Virus record (IMG/VR): IMGVR_UViG_3300013233_000635
Span: 1-30,102 of that record
Length of the DNA: 30,102 nt
Origin: a virus
Reading direction: 5' to 3' (one strand)
In this document: positions 1-6,641 of the stretch, in pieces
Position numbering within the stretch: the stretch's first letter is position 1
Layout of the letters: the number at the start of each line of letters is the position of its first letter
Translations under genes and position numbers: made by a program
Notes under the pieces: generated by a model
Told to the model about the DNA's origin: nothing
What the model saw: only the letters and a program-made list of their open reading frames with translations
Databases searched by the model: none

Positions 1-404
1 AGGTTGATATCCTTAGAAACCAGAATGACATGGCGATCCGGATGATCACGTTGCGCTGACATGGCTACGGCGATGATGCGATTATCAGCACTACCTTTGA
101 TCAAGGAGTCGGGTAACAAATCAAGCGCACGGTTGTTCATTTCAAAAAACAAGCGCCCACCACCGGGCAAAGGGCAACCTTGTGATAGATCGCCGCATTC
201 CATGCTGAGCGCATCTAGCTGCCGCGATGCTTCGCGAACATTGCGTGCTAATTCATCCAGCCCTTTTTTGACATGATCCATTTCTTCCAGCACAACGATC
301 GGTAGTACGACATCGTGTTCGTCAAAACGTTGTAGCGCATTTGGATCATGGATGATGACATTGGTATCGAGGATATAAATCTTGCGTGACGTGGCGTTGT
401 TCAA
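1..404 (-). CDS. PhoH-family ATPase, N-terminal PIN domain (partial)
   Basis: Host gene whose 3' end runs off the left edge; 134 codons are visible. The start is a TTG at 404 with a good AAGGAG six bases upstream; the only upstream ATG in reach is closed by a stop. The visible part is a PIN-type nuclease domain: Asp13-Thr-Asn after a hydrophobic strand, acidic residues Glu40/Glu41, Asp107 in a SADNRI motif and Asp132 in VSKDIN, the usual four-acid pattern. This PIN domain heads the long PhoH-like proteins (PhoH2/YlaK type), in which a PIN RNase precedes a PhoH ATPase; the ATPase part would lie outside the window. The family is tied to RNA unwinding and cleavage. It is divergent from the tRNA genes and belongs to the chromosome, not the prophage. 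Confidence 0.85.
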   Translation of the reverse strand, partial: MNNATSRKIYILDTNVIIHDPNALQRFDEHDVVLPIVVLEEMDHVKKGLDELARNVREASRQLDALSMECGDLSQGCPLPGGGRLFFEMNNRALDLLPDSLIKGSADNRIIAVAMSAQRDHPDRHVILVSKDIN

Positions 405-497
405 GATAGCTCCTTTTGGTGCTCTCGTATGGATACCGCATATGATGCCAGAAGTTGCATATTTCGCACCTCTCTTGATGATTTATTTGAATGGCGC

Positions 498-525
498 TTG
501 ACAGCAAAAAGTTGCTCGGCATGAT
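498..525 (+). promoter_or_regulatory. Stable-RNA promoter for the tRNA genes
   Basis: A perfect -35 box TTGACA (498-503) is followed after 16 bases by CATGAT (520-525), four of six matches to the -10 consensus, and then by the GC-rich stretch TCGCCCC. A GC-rich discriminator is typical of stringently controlled tRNA and rRNA promoters. Transcription would begin a few bases before tRNA-Gly. Confidence 0.7.
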
Positions 526-537
526 TCGCCCCGATTT

Positions 538-613
538 GCGGGTATAGCTCAGTTGGTAGAGCGCGACCTTGCCAAGGTCGAGGTCACCGGTTCGAGCCCG
601 GTTACCCGCTCCA
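538..613 (+). tRNA. tRNA-Gly (GCC)
   Basis: A complete 76-base cloverleaf with encoded CCA: the acceptor stem GCGGGTA pairs with TACCCGC, the anticodon GCC lies at 571-573 inside a GACCT/AGGTC stem, and the T-loop GGTTCGAGCC is canonical. It is the first gene behind the promoter at 498-525 and is followed by tRNA-Cys, a common proteobacterial pairing. Confidence 0.97.
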
Positions 614-618
614 GATTT

Positions 619-644
619 AGGGGTCCTAGTGGCCCCTTTTTTTT
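619..644 (+). terminator. Terminator-like hairpin between the two tRNA genes
   Basis: AGGGG at 619-623 can pair with CCCCT at 633-637, extended by a T-G and a C-G pair, with a short loop and eight T residues at 637-644. This is the form of an intrinsic terminator. It sits between tRNA-Gly and tRNA-Cys, so it would either reduce tRNA-Cys transcription or act as a processing signal; no separate tRNA-Cys promoter is obvious in the 15 bases left. Confidence 0.5.
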
Positions 645-659
645 CTTACATGGTTATAT

Positions 660-734
660 GGCAGGGTGGCTCAGTGGTACGGCGGAGGACTGCAAATCCT
701 TTATTCGCGAGTTCGATTCTCGCCCCTGCCTCCA
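660..734 (+). tRNA. tRNA-Cys (GCA), probable phage integration target
   Basis: A complete 75-base tRNA with encoded CCA. The acceptor stem GGCAGGG pairs with CCCTGCC, the anticodon GCA is at 692-694, and the T arm GAGTTCGATTCTC is canonical. The integrase starts 178 bases past its 3' end, the standard arrangement for P4-type integrases, which recombine into the 3' part of tRNA genes and restore them. Confidence 0.96.
700..734 (+). other. Candidate attachment site (attL) in the tRNA-Cys 3' end
   Basis: Inferred from position only. The 3' half of tRNA-Cys next to an integrase gene is where the att core normally lies. I saw no second copy of the tRNA 3' end elsewhere in the window, so attR should be beyond the right edge and the core cannot be delimited here. 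Confidence 0.4.
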
Positions 735-911
735 ACCATGTATTTGATGTTGTTTAAAGACCTCTTAAAGACCCCAATTATCAACGAATTTAAGCCTTTC
801 TTACGTTTGCCTTGCCTTATGTTGTATGATGTAATCCAGCGTGGCTGGCGGTATATATTGCGGTATAAAAAAGAAGAATGCGATTTGTACCGTCACAAGG
901 TGGTGTGATCG
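735..911 (+). promoter_or_regulatory. Integrase upstream region, probable attP arm and promoter
   Basis: No gene is seen here. It is AT-rich and carries a short direct repeat, GGCGGTATA (848-856) and TGCGGTATA (859-867), ahead of an A-rich run. A TTGCCT at about 808 with TGTAAT 17 bases later could be a promoter, but the match is weak. Arm-type sites for the integrase would be expected here. The 12-mer GTATATATTGCG (851-862) recurs at 22765-22776 in the candidate origin. Confidence 0.4.
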
Positions 912-2084
912 ATGGCGTTGAGTGATCTCAAGTGCAGACGGGCAAAGCTGCCTGAAGGCAAAAAACAGATAAAGCTGACTGATGGCAAGGGCATGCACTT
1001 GCTTATTAATAAAAGCGGAAAATATTGGCGCATGGACTATCGCCATGCAGATAAACGCAAAACCATCGCGCTGGGTGTATATCCCGAAATCGGGCTTTCT
1101 GAAGCCCGCGACAAAAGAGATGAGGCACGCAAAAGCCTGCGAGACGGCAGAGATCCCAGCAAAGAACGTCAGATACAGCAAAACAATAGCTTTGAAGCCA
1201 TCGCAGCGGAGTGGATGACCATTCGTAAGCTTGAACTGGCAGAAAGCACGACACGGCTGACTGAGATGCGTCTGAAGAACGATATTAATCCGCATCTGGG
1301 TGCAATGCCGGTGAACAGCGTCCGCGCATCGGATATTCTGGCCATGCTGCAAAACATTTGCGACAGAGGGGCCGAAGAGACTGCACATCGATGCAGATCC
1401 ATCGTGGGTCAGATCCTGCGCTATGCGATTGTAACGAATAGATCAGAGTCAGACCCTACACCAGCCCTTCGCGGAGCGATTAGACGACCTGAAGCAAGGC
1501 CTATGCCCACAACGCTCGATCCAATTGAGATTGGCAAGATGCTGAGGGGCATGAGAGATTACACCGGCACGCCAGTGGTGCGGATTGCATTGCAGCTGAT
1601 CGCACTGCTATTTGTGCGACCAGGCAATCTGCGCTTTGCTGAATGGACTGAAATTAACTGGAAGAAATCAGAGTGGCGTATTCCAGCCCATAAAATGAAG
1701 ATTAAAAACAAAGGCGATCATATTGTTGCGCTATCGATTCAAGCCATTGATCTTCTGCGCGAACTGCAAGCCATCACCGGGCACGGTGCTTTGATCTTCC
1801 CGGGCATAAGATCGCCGCTGAAGCCGATCTCTGAAAACACCCTCAATCATGCACTGCGTTATATTGGCATCGCCAAAGGCAAACAGGTTGCGCACGGCTT
1901 CAGAGCCATGGCCAGAACATTATTGGCCGAAGAGGGCTGGAATCCGGAATACATTGAAAGCCAGTTGGCGCATGCCAAGCAAAGCAAAGTTATTGCCGCC
2001 TACGATCGGGCAAAATATTTAAAAGAACGGCGCGAGATGATGCAGGCCTGGGCAGATTATCTGGATGATCTTAAAGCTGGTTAA
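912..2084 (+). CDS. int: P4-type tyrosine recombinase (prophage integrase)
   Basis: Site-specific recombinase that inserts and excises the prophage. Its 390 residues are typical of the P4 integrase family. Residues 1-90 form the arm-DNA-binding DUF4102-type domain (LSDLKCRRAKLPEGKKQIKL onwards), about 95-190 the SAM-like core-binding domain, and 200-385 the catalytic domain. Catalytic residues are all visible: Arg236 in the VRPGNL box, Lys261 or Lys263, His328-x-x-Arg331 in HGFRA, His354 in QLAH and nucleophile Tyr364 in AAYDRA. The start ATG has AAGGTGG about ten bases upstream. It is the only phage gene on the plus strand and converges on the lysis genes ten bases away, so it must be transcribed independently of the late operon. 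Confidence 0.96.
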   Translation: MALSDLKCRRAKLPEGKKQIKLTDGKGMHLLINKSGKYWRMDYRHADKRKTIALGVYPEIGLSEARDKRDEARKSLRDGRDPSKERQIQQNNSFEAIAAEWMTIRKLELAESTTRLTEMRLKNDINPHLGAMPVNSVRASDILAMLQNICDRGAEETAHRCRSIVGQILRYAIVTNRSESDPTPALRGAIRRPEARPMPTTLDPIEIGKMLRGMRDYTGTPVVRIALQLIALLFVRPGNLRFAEWTEINWKKSEWRIPAHKMKIKNKGDHIVALSIQAIDLLRELQAITGHGALIFPGIRSPLKPISENTLNHALRYIGIAKGKQVAHGFRAMARTLLAEEGWNPEYIESQLAHAKQSKVIAAYDRAKYLKERREMMQAWADYLDDLKAG

Positions 2085-2093
2085 ATGTGCCCA

Positions 2094-2525
2094 TCACTCA
2101 AGCCTGCGTGCTGCAGCATTAATATTATCCAACAACAGCTTCCAGCGCTTTTCCCTTGTGATTAAAATATTGTAATTATGCACAAGGTTTCTGTAATTCG
2201 CCTCGGATAGTCCTATATACACATTACTGCCATCATCGATGGCAGGCAAGGCACAGCGCGGCTTTAAGTCTGCAACATCATAGACTGCATTTCTGTCCAA
2301 GCCCTGCTCTTTGGCCAAGTCGATGCAAGTCCGTGAGTTTTTAATCATCACTTGATGTGATGAACGTGGAAAATCCCAAAGTATCGGCGCAAGCATTTGC
2401 TTTTGCGGTGCCGTGTATTGGATCACTGGCTTGGCTACATCGGGCGTGGCTGTGATGATTGGCAACGTGGGCGCGCAGGCAGTCAGCGCCATCACCATCG
2501 GCATTAGAATCAGCATATACCTCAT
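2094..2525 (-). CDS. Outer-membrane lipoprotein, putative o-spanin
   Basis: A 143-residue lipoprotein. Starting at ATG 2525, which overlaps the preceding stop as ATGA, the N-terminus is a short hydrophobic signal ending in a lipobox LTAC with the modified Cys at residue 17. A start three codons earlier is possible. It directly follows a one-TM coiled-coil protein, the layout of Rz/Rz1 spanin pairs, where the lipoprotein partner sits in the outer membrane and joins the inner-membrane partner to fuse the two membranes after the amidase has cut the wall. At 143 residues it is larger than classical Rz1 (about 60) and is not particularly Pro-rich, so the role rests on context. Confidence 0.6.
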   Translation of the reverse strand: MRYMLILMPMVMALTACAPTLPIITATPDVAKPVIQYTAPQKQMLAPILWDFPRSSHQVMIKNSRTCIDLAKEQGLDRNAVYDVADLKPRCALPAIDDGSNVYIGLSEANYRNLVHNYNILITREKRWKLLLDNINAAARRLE

Positions 2526-2902
2526 TGCATCCACCCTTTGTGCAGCCGGGCTACCGATTTATTGAGGGTTTTAAGCAGCAATTCTGAATGCCGGCCATTG
2601 CGCATTTTTAATAATTTGTGGCTGGCCATTTTGTTGCGAACCATCTGCAGCTTTGCATTCAGCCCGGTGTTCACTTCGCCCATTTTATTGACGGCGGCGA
2701 TGTAGCCTTCGACTTCTTTTTTTGTTCGGATTGCCGCATCTTCAAGCCCTTTGTTGGCCGCAGTTAGGGTGCCGACATCGGCTTTCAGTTGCGTGATCTC
2801 CACTTCGGCCTTTGCTGCCTGGGCGCGGTAGTATTGCAAGCCACCGGCAAGACTTACAACAAGCAACGTGACAGCGATAAAAATACCCCCTTGGATATTC
2901 AT
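2522..2902 (-). CDS. Inner-membrane coiled-coil protein, putative i-spanin (Rz-like)
   Basis: 126 residues with a single N-terminal membrane segment (about residues 7-24) followed by a long charged helix with heptad character (about 28-95), the form of Rz-type i-spanins, which stay anchored in the inner membrane and reach across the periplasm. The start at 2902 has GGTGG seven bases upstream. Its stop overlaps the lipoprotein start by four bases, suggesting coupled synthesis of the pair. It lies just behind the holin candidate and amidase. I see no sequence signature stronger than topology and order. Confidence 0.62.
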   Translation of the reverse strand: MNIQGGIFIAVTLLVVSLAGGLQYYRAQAAKAEVEITQLKADVGTLTAANKGLEDAAIRTKKEVEGYIAAVNKMGEVNTGLNAKLQMVRNKMASHKLLKMRNGRHSELLLKTLNKSVARLHKGWMQ

Positions 2903-2903
2903 A

Positions 2904-3230
2904 TCAGACCACCCCGCTCATGTGCTTGGCTAGCGCCTGTTGCCAGGCCTTGTCAGAGTTCTTCAACCACACGGTGGCTGCGTAATATGCGCCAGAGGCG
3001 ATACCTGCAACAGCAAGCCCAAGCAACGGGCCTTGCGTACCGCCAATGAACTCCATTCCGGCCAAGGCACCACACAGATACGACACCAACCGAAACACAA
3101 CAGGCTTATCATAGCCCTGTGATTTACTGACCATCTTGAATATCTGCGTGCCAGAGATCGAGACCGCCGCGACATACAGTAAATTCACCCCGCCGATATA
3201 ATTCAACCAAAAAACAATCATTTCCTGCAT
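2904..3230 (-). CDS. Small membrane protein, putative holin
   Basis: I chose the ATG at 3230 because it has AAGGAG seven bases upstream; the longer reading frame to 3302 adds 24 unlikely residues. The 108-residue product has hydrophobic stretches at about 4-28, 45-63 and 66-88 and a charged C-terminus, fitting a class I-like holin that opens the inner membrane for the amidase. It lies between the endolysin and the spanin pair, which supports this. Holin families are diverse and no specific one is recognised. Confidence 0.6.
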   Translation of the reverse strand: MQEMIVFWLNYIGGVNLLYVAAVSISGTQIFKMVSKSQGYDKPVVFRLVSYLCGALAGMEFIGGTQGPLLGLAVAGIASGAYYAATVWLKNSDKAWQQALAKHMSGVV

Positions 3231-3253
3231 ATCACTCTCCTTAATGTCTTGAT

Positions 3254-3871
3254 TCAAGCATTGCCATGCTCCACGCCCAATACCGCCAAAATGCCTGCGC
3301 ATAGCGCTTGCGCGATTTCAGTATGGCGTTCGGCTATTAACCACTCTTTTGTGAATTTGTTGTTATCGATATATCCGGGTTCTGGAATGAAAGCCGGGCA
3401 GTTGGTTTTGCGCAAGAAATAATCAGCGATAGTGCCAGGTGCAGAGCCGCCCCAATACCACCCTTCTCTTGCGCCCAAATCTCTGTTGCCGATTGTGGCG
3501 CTAAGTGCGGCAGAAATAATCGCTGCCTGCTTCTGTCGAGCATTATTGCCAGGGCAATACATCACCATGCAGCCATGGCCACGGGTATCGTCAAAATCAT
3601 CAGGATCAAGGTGATCGGCATCAGCATTGAAATGCGGCTCAACTGCCAGATCAAAACTGCCCTGATTGATGGCCGCGACCTTTGAAGTCAGACCGCCGGT
3701 TATAATCTCTGAATCAACGCCTGCAACATGCAGTGCCGATGATAAGGCCATGCATATCAACATCGATTCATCGTATTCATTGCGTCCGTATCGTTTATTC
3801 ACCGCACCCTTTGCACTGGGCTTATGCGCTACACTTAGCGCTACACGTTTTCTTATACTCATCGTCTTCAT
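3254..3871 (-). CDS. N-acetylmuramoyl-L-alanine amidase (endolysin)
   Basis: Cuts the bond between N-acetylmuramic acid and L-alanine in peptidoglycan during lysis. The 205 residues match the Amidase_3 family: zinc ligands His16 (VAHKPS), Glu32 or Glu35, and His80 in the signature PHFNAD, with catalytic Glu164 in IPEPGYID. No signal peptide or added wall-binding domain is present, so release should need the holin. The start at 3871 lies 50 bases inside the previous small gene; a second ATG is at 3862. A Ser-Ile-Arg-Lys-Arg N-terminus precedes the first strand. Confidence 0.88.
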   Translation of the reverse strand: MKTMSIRKRVALSVAHKPSAKGAVNKRYGRNEYDESMLICMALSSALHVAGVDSEIITGGLTSKVAAINQGSFDLAVEPHFNADADHLDPDDFDDTRGHGCMVMYCPGNNARQKQAAIISAALSATIGNRDLGAREGWYWGGSAPGTIADYFLRKTNCPAFIPEPGYIDNNKFTKEWLIAERHTEIAQALCAGILAVLGVEHGNA

Positions 3872-4004
3872 CCTCTGCCCATTTCAGCTCATTAAGTTGC
3901 TGTTCCATCTCAGTGATACGCTTATCAATCGCGGCCTGCTGCATGCGCACGAATTTGAGGTTGGCTTCATGTATGTGCTTTAGTTTTACGGGAGGCAGGC
4001 TCAT
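3822..4004 (-). CDS. Small coiled-coil protein of unknown function
   Basis: A 60-residue protein, highly charged, with a central helix of heptad character (residues 10-50, including MEQQLNELKW) and two Cys near the C-terminus. Its start overlaps the stop of the upstream gene as ATGA, a strong sign that it is translated. Its last 50 bases overlap the amidase start in another frame. No family recognised. It may act with the neighbouring membrane-anchored coiled-coil protein. Confidence 0.6.
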   Translation of the reverse strand: MSLPPVKLKHIHEANLKFVRMQQAAIDKRITEMEQQLNELKWAEDEDDEYKKTCSAKCSA

Positions 4005-4411
4005 GTTTCGCCTTCCAACGAGTCGATGTGCCTTTTAAGTCTGTCGTTCTCAAGCTTTAAAGCCCTGTTCTCTTCCTCAACAACCAGTACGCGCTCAGAC
4101 AATTCTGTTAGCTGCGCGGCCATCATCTCCACATTAAACTCTTGCTTCTCAATCTCTGTTAACCGCTGCCGCATCTGCATATTCTCGTCCTTGATACGAT
4201 TTAGCTCATCACGTAGTTCATGGATGATTTCGGTAGACGCACCAACCAATTGTAGCGTACCAGTTAGGTTAATTTCATTGGTCTTTGCTTCAATGTTACC
4301 TGTCTCAGCTTTCAGCTTACCACGGGTGGAGAAGTGGTGTACCAAGGCAGCTCCTAAACTGCCTGTCGCTAGAGCAATCATTAACGGTATGAAGTCGGCC
4401 AGATTATCCAT
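4001..4411 (-). CDS. Membrane-anchored coiled-coil protein, unknown function
   Basis: From ATG 4411 (GGAG eight bases upstream) the product has 136 residues; a GTG at 4420 is the alternative. Residues 7-26 form one membrane helix, and residues 60-135 are an almost uninterrupted coiled coil with repeated Leu/Glu heptads (HELRDELNRIKDENMQMRQR, then LTELSERVLVVEEENRALKL). The topology resembles i-spanins or phage membrane scaffolds, but a better i-spanin candidate exists at 2522-2902. Its start lies inside the 3' end of the 7-TM gene and its stop overlaps the next gene, so the three are coupled. Confidence 0.7.
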   Translation of the reverse strand: MDNLADFIPLMIALATGSLGAALVHHFSTRGKLKAETGNIEAKTNEINLTGTLQLVGASTEIIHELRDELNRIKDENMQMRQRLTEIEKQEFNVEMMAAQLTELSERVLVVEEENRALKLENDRLKRHIDSLEGET

Positions 4412-5057
4412 TGCGTCCACTCCACGCCCTGCTTAGATACCAAAACAAGGGCATCAGTGACACAATCTGTAGGAGGTGTGCCGACCAGAATAGCGGCACG
4501 AATATGCTGCCATCAGCCGTCTCATCTGCCATGCTCATAGTGAATAGCGTTACACAAGACACTGCCAACGTAACCAATATGCAGCGTGTCAGTAGCAGTG
4601 CTGACGTGCCTCCGTATTTAAGAAGATACAAGATAGCCAGTGCGTCCATGGCAAGTGGGAAAAACTCCCAAGGTCTAGGGAACATAGAGCCCTGCACATA
4701 GTAGGACATAGACATAGGCAATACAGATATGCACGAAACCCCAACCAATGAGGCAGCCAGCCATAGCCATTTAGATGGGAACTGGATTGCTAAAGCAGCC
4801 ATGATAAGTAATGGACTCATCATTATCTTTCCTACCAACCAGGTTGAGGGAATGAAGAAATCCAACTGCTTCACTTCGGGCAGCAATGAGCCAATGGCGT
4901 GGGTGATGTCGTTAATGCCTACGAGCGTACCAAAGAACACCAGCGCTGGTAACTCTGCTCTGCCAAGTATTCGATACATAACCTGTGCGCGTACGGCAAT
5001 GACAATAGCCAAGCCGCCTGCGATCAGTTCAGTTAGCGCGTGTAGTAATAAGTCCAT
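4404..5057 (-). CDS. Seven-TM integral membrane protein, unknown function
   Basis: 217 residues with seven hydrophobic segments (about 8-28, 36-59, 73-93, 98-118, 131-148, 153-175 and 185-209) and short polar loops. No catalytic or transport motif and no family is recognised; a polar pair Asn-Asp with His sits in segment two (residues 49-53). The start overlaps the stop of the fibre-assembly gene as TGATG. A seven-helix protein is not part of the standard morphogenesis or lysis set. Candidates are superinfection exclusion, a lysis accessory factor or a host-altering membrane protein, but nothing in the sequence decides. Confidence 0.8.
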   Translation of the reverse strand: MDLLLHALTELIAGGLAIVIAVRAQVMYRILGRAELPALVFFGTLVGINDITHAIGSLLPEVKQLDFFIPSTWLVGKIMMSPLLIMAALAIQFPSKWLWLAASLVGVSCISVLPMSMSYYVQGSMFPRPWEFFPLAMDALAILYLLKYGGTSALLLTRCILVTLAVSCVTLFTMSMADETADGSIFVPLFWSAHLLQIVSLMPLFWYLSRAWSGRNG

Positions 5058-5575
5058 CAGGTTAAGCCAGACCTCAATACAGCAATCTGATTATCAACGT
5101 CTTGTACTTTGTCGATTGCCCAAAGCTCCCCTGCCGCAGGCGATCTGCCTTCAAGCTTCTTACGCATGCCTTCAAACACTTCACGCCTGATGCGTGATGT
5201 GTCGATTGATTGCTCTAGCTCGGCTATCTCAGTCCGTATTAAAGCATTGGGTGAGATAATCCACTTACTGCCGTCCCACCGATGGCGGGGGCTATTAGGT
5301 TTAAGTGCTGTGAGTTCAGCGGGCAATACACCCAGCTCATCATGCCTCACCTCATCGCCTGTACTCGTACTAAAATAGATGCCTCGAGTATCAGCAACCA
5401 GCGACCACTGTTCATCTGCAAATACAGCCGCAAAACCATCAACTTGCTCTGGCGGTTCAATCATTGTAGCCAAGGCTGGAACCAATGGTTGATGTTCAAC
5501 GGGGTCATATTCAAGCTCACTTGATCTAGTGTATTCCCCTGAGTTGTCATAGTTATAAATCATTACTTCCCCCAT
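5057..5575 (-). CDS. Putative tail fibre assembly protein
   Basis: 172 residues. Begins MIYNYDNSGEYTRSSELEYD after a possible four-residue leader and holds a segment WDGSKWIISP, followed by a helical C-terminus. This layout (short beta-rich start, a W-x-G-x-W block, then helix) is typical of phage tail fibre assembly chaperones, which lie directly behind a fibre gene as here. It overlaps the fibre stop as TGATG. It would help fold or trimerise the collar fibre and is probably absent from the virion. Confidence 0.65.
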   Translation of the reverse strand: MGEVMIYNYDNSGEYTRSSELEYDPVEHQPLVPALATMIEPPEQVDGFAAVFADEQWSLVADTRGIYFSTSTGDEVRHDELGVLPAELTALKPNSPRHRWDGSKWIISPNALIRTEIAELEQSIDTSRIRREVFEGMRKKLEGRSPAAGELWAIDKVQDVDNQIAVLRSGLT

Positions 5576-6630
5576 CAGAACTTAATCCAGTAGTGCATTG
5601 CTATATTCCTTGGTCGAGTTTCTGGCGCTGTTCTTGGTGTGCCGTTGCCTCCGTTGGATACAGGCTCTCGGACTATGTTTGCGTTCGTGGTGCCACTAGC
5701 CCAGTTATAGGGGATTGGGGAGCCACCGCCGCCTAGACCGCTAACGTAGTTCCTAATGTTATGGCCATGACCCTGCATTGCATCAAGCTGTGATGAACCA
5801 AATACGCGACCCGAATCAATACCACGACCATCATCTGCACCTCGGATGAACTCACCGCGAAGGTCGGGCAGTGCAAAGGTTGTTGTTCCATCACCTATCC
5901 CAAATACTGTGCCGATAGAGGTGAACAGGGCGGCGTAAGTAGTCCGGCTTATTGCCGCACCATTGCACTTTAAAAAGCCACTATCAAACAGGGCTGCCGC
6001 AGAAGGAACCACTGTGGCTACGGGCATGCCTGCCGACAGCCTGCTATCACTGCCAAGCACCACCTCTGTAGCCGCAGCATCCCCTGTAGTTGGCACGTCC
6101 TTGCTTGCTGCTGTCCCTGCATCAGAGATTGTAGCGAGTAACTGTGTGCCTGTGTGGTTGGCTCTATCGATCAGTGCTGCATCAGGGCTGTTAGCTGTGG
6201 AATCGGATGGAGCATGTTGAGAAACAATGTGTTCTTGTATGTTAGCGTTCGCGGGCTCATTGGCATCGGGAGATGGCTTCAAGACATAAGAATCGCCAGC
6301 GAGCATGGCAACACCTGCAGCAAGCGTAATGACTGTCGCTGTATGACTGACGATAGTATCTGCACGAACATTTGCACCAGACCGCTTCACAACGATTGTG
6401 CCGCCGGCAAAAAGGTTCGGCTCCAAAGCCATGCCTGTGTCGGTTAATGTAGTCGTCGTTCCCGCCGTAGCCGCACCGCTTACAGCCGAGGCATCGACAA
6501 TACCCTGACGCACTTCGATGTCGTTGTTCGATGTTTCGATTGCCTGCATGTCTTCTTTCAAATCGGCCAGCACCGTTGAGCCTAATTCATCCCCTGTGTG
6601 CGCTGGCACTTTTAAACCTACAATAGCCAT
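5575..6630 (-). CDS. Tail fibre protein with tail-collar domain
   Basis: 351 residues. The N-terminal part is Ala/Thr-rich with an RANHTGTQ repeat (157-164) common in fibre shafts. Residues 218-265 are a phage tail-collar domain (GFLKCNGAAISRTTYAALF, then FGIGDGTTTFALPDLRGEFIRG), and the C-terminus holds a Gly-rich loop and the typical ending ETRPRN-x-AMHYWIKF. Such proteins form the distal receptor-binding fibre. It stands 12 bases behind the tail tip gene with an AGGAGA site upstream, and is followed by its chaperone. Confidence 0.88.
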   Translation of the reverse strand: MAIVGLKVPAHTGDELGSTVLADLKEDMQAIETSNNDIEVRQGIVDASAVSGAATAGTTTTLTDTGMALEPNLFAGGTIVVKRSGANVRADTIVSHTATVITLAAGVAMLAGDSYVLKPSPDANEPANANIQEHIVSQHAPSDSTANSPDAALIDRANHTGTQLLATISDAGTAASKDVPTTGDAAATEVVLGSDSRLSAGMPVATVVPSAAALFDSGFLKCNGAAISRTTYAALFTSIGTVFGIGDGTTTFALPDLRGEFIRGADDGRGIDSGRVFGSSQLDAMQGHGHNIRNYVSGLGGGGSPIPYNWASGTTNANIVREPVSNGGNGTPRTAPETRPRNIAMHYWIKF

Positions 6631-6641
6631 GATCTCTCCTT

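Noticed and set aside
801-1388. 195-residue frame antisense to the integrase
   Set aside because: It lies fully opposite a well-supported gene, has no ribosome site or recognisable domain and runs into the tRNA side spacer.
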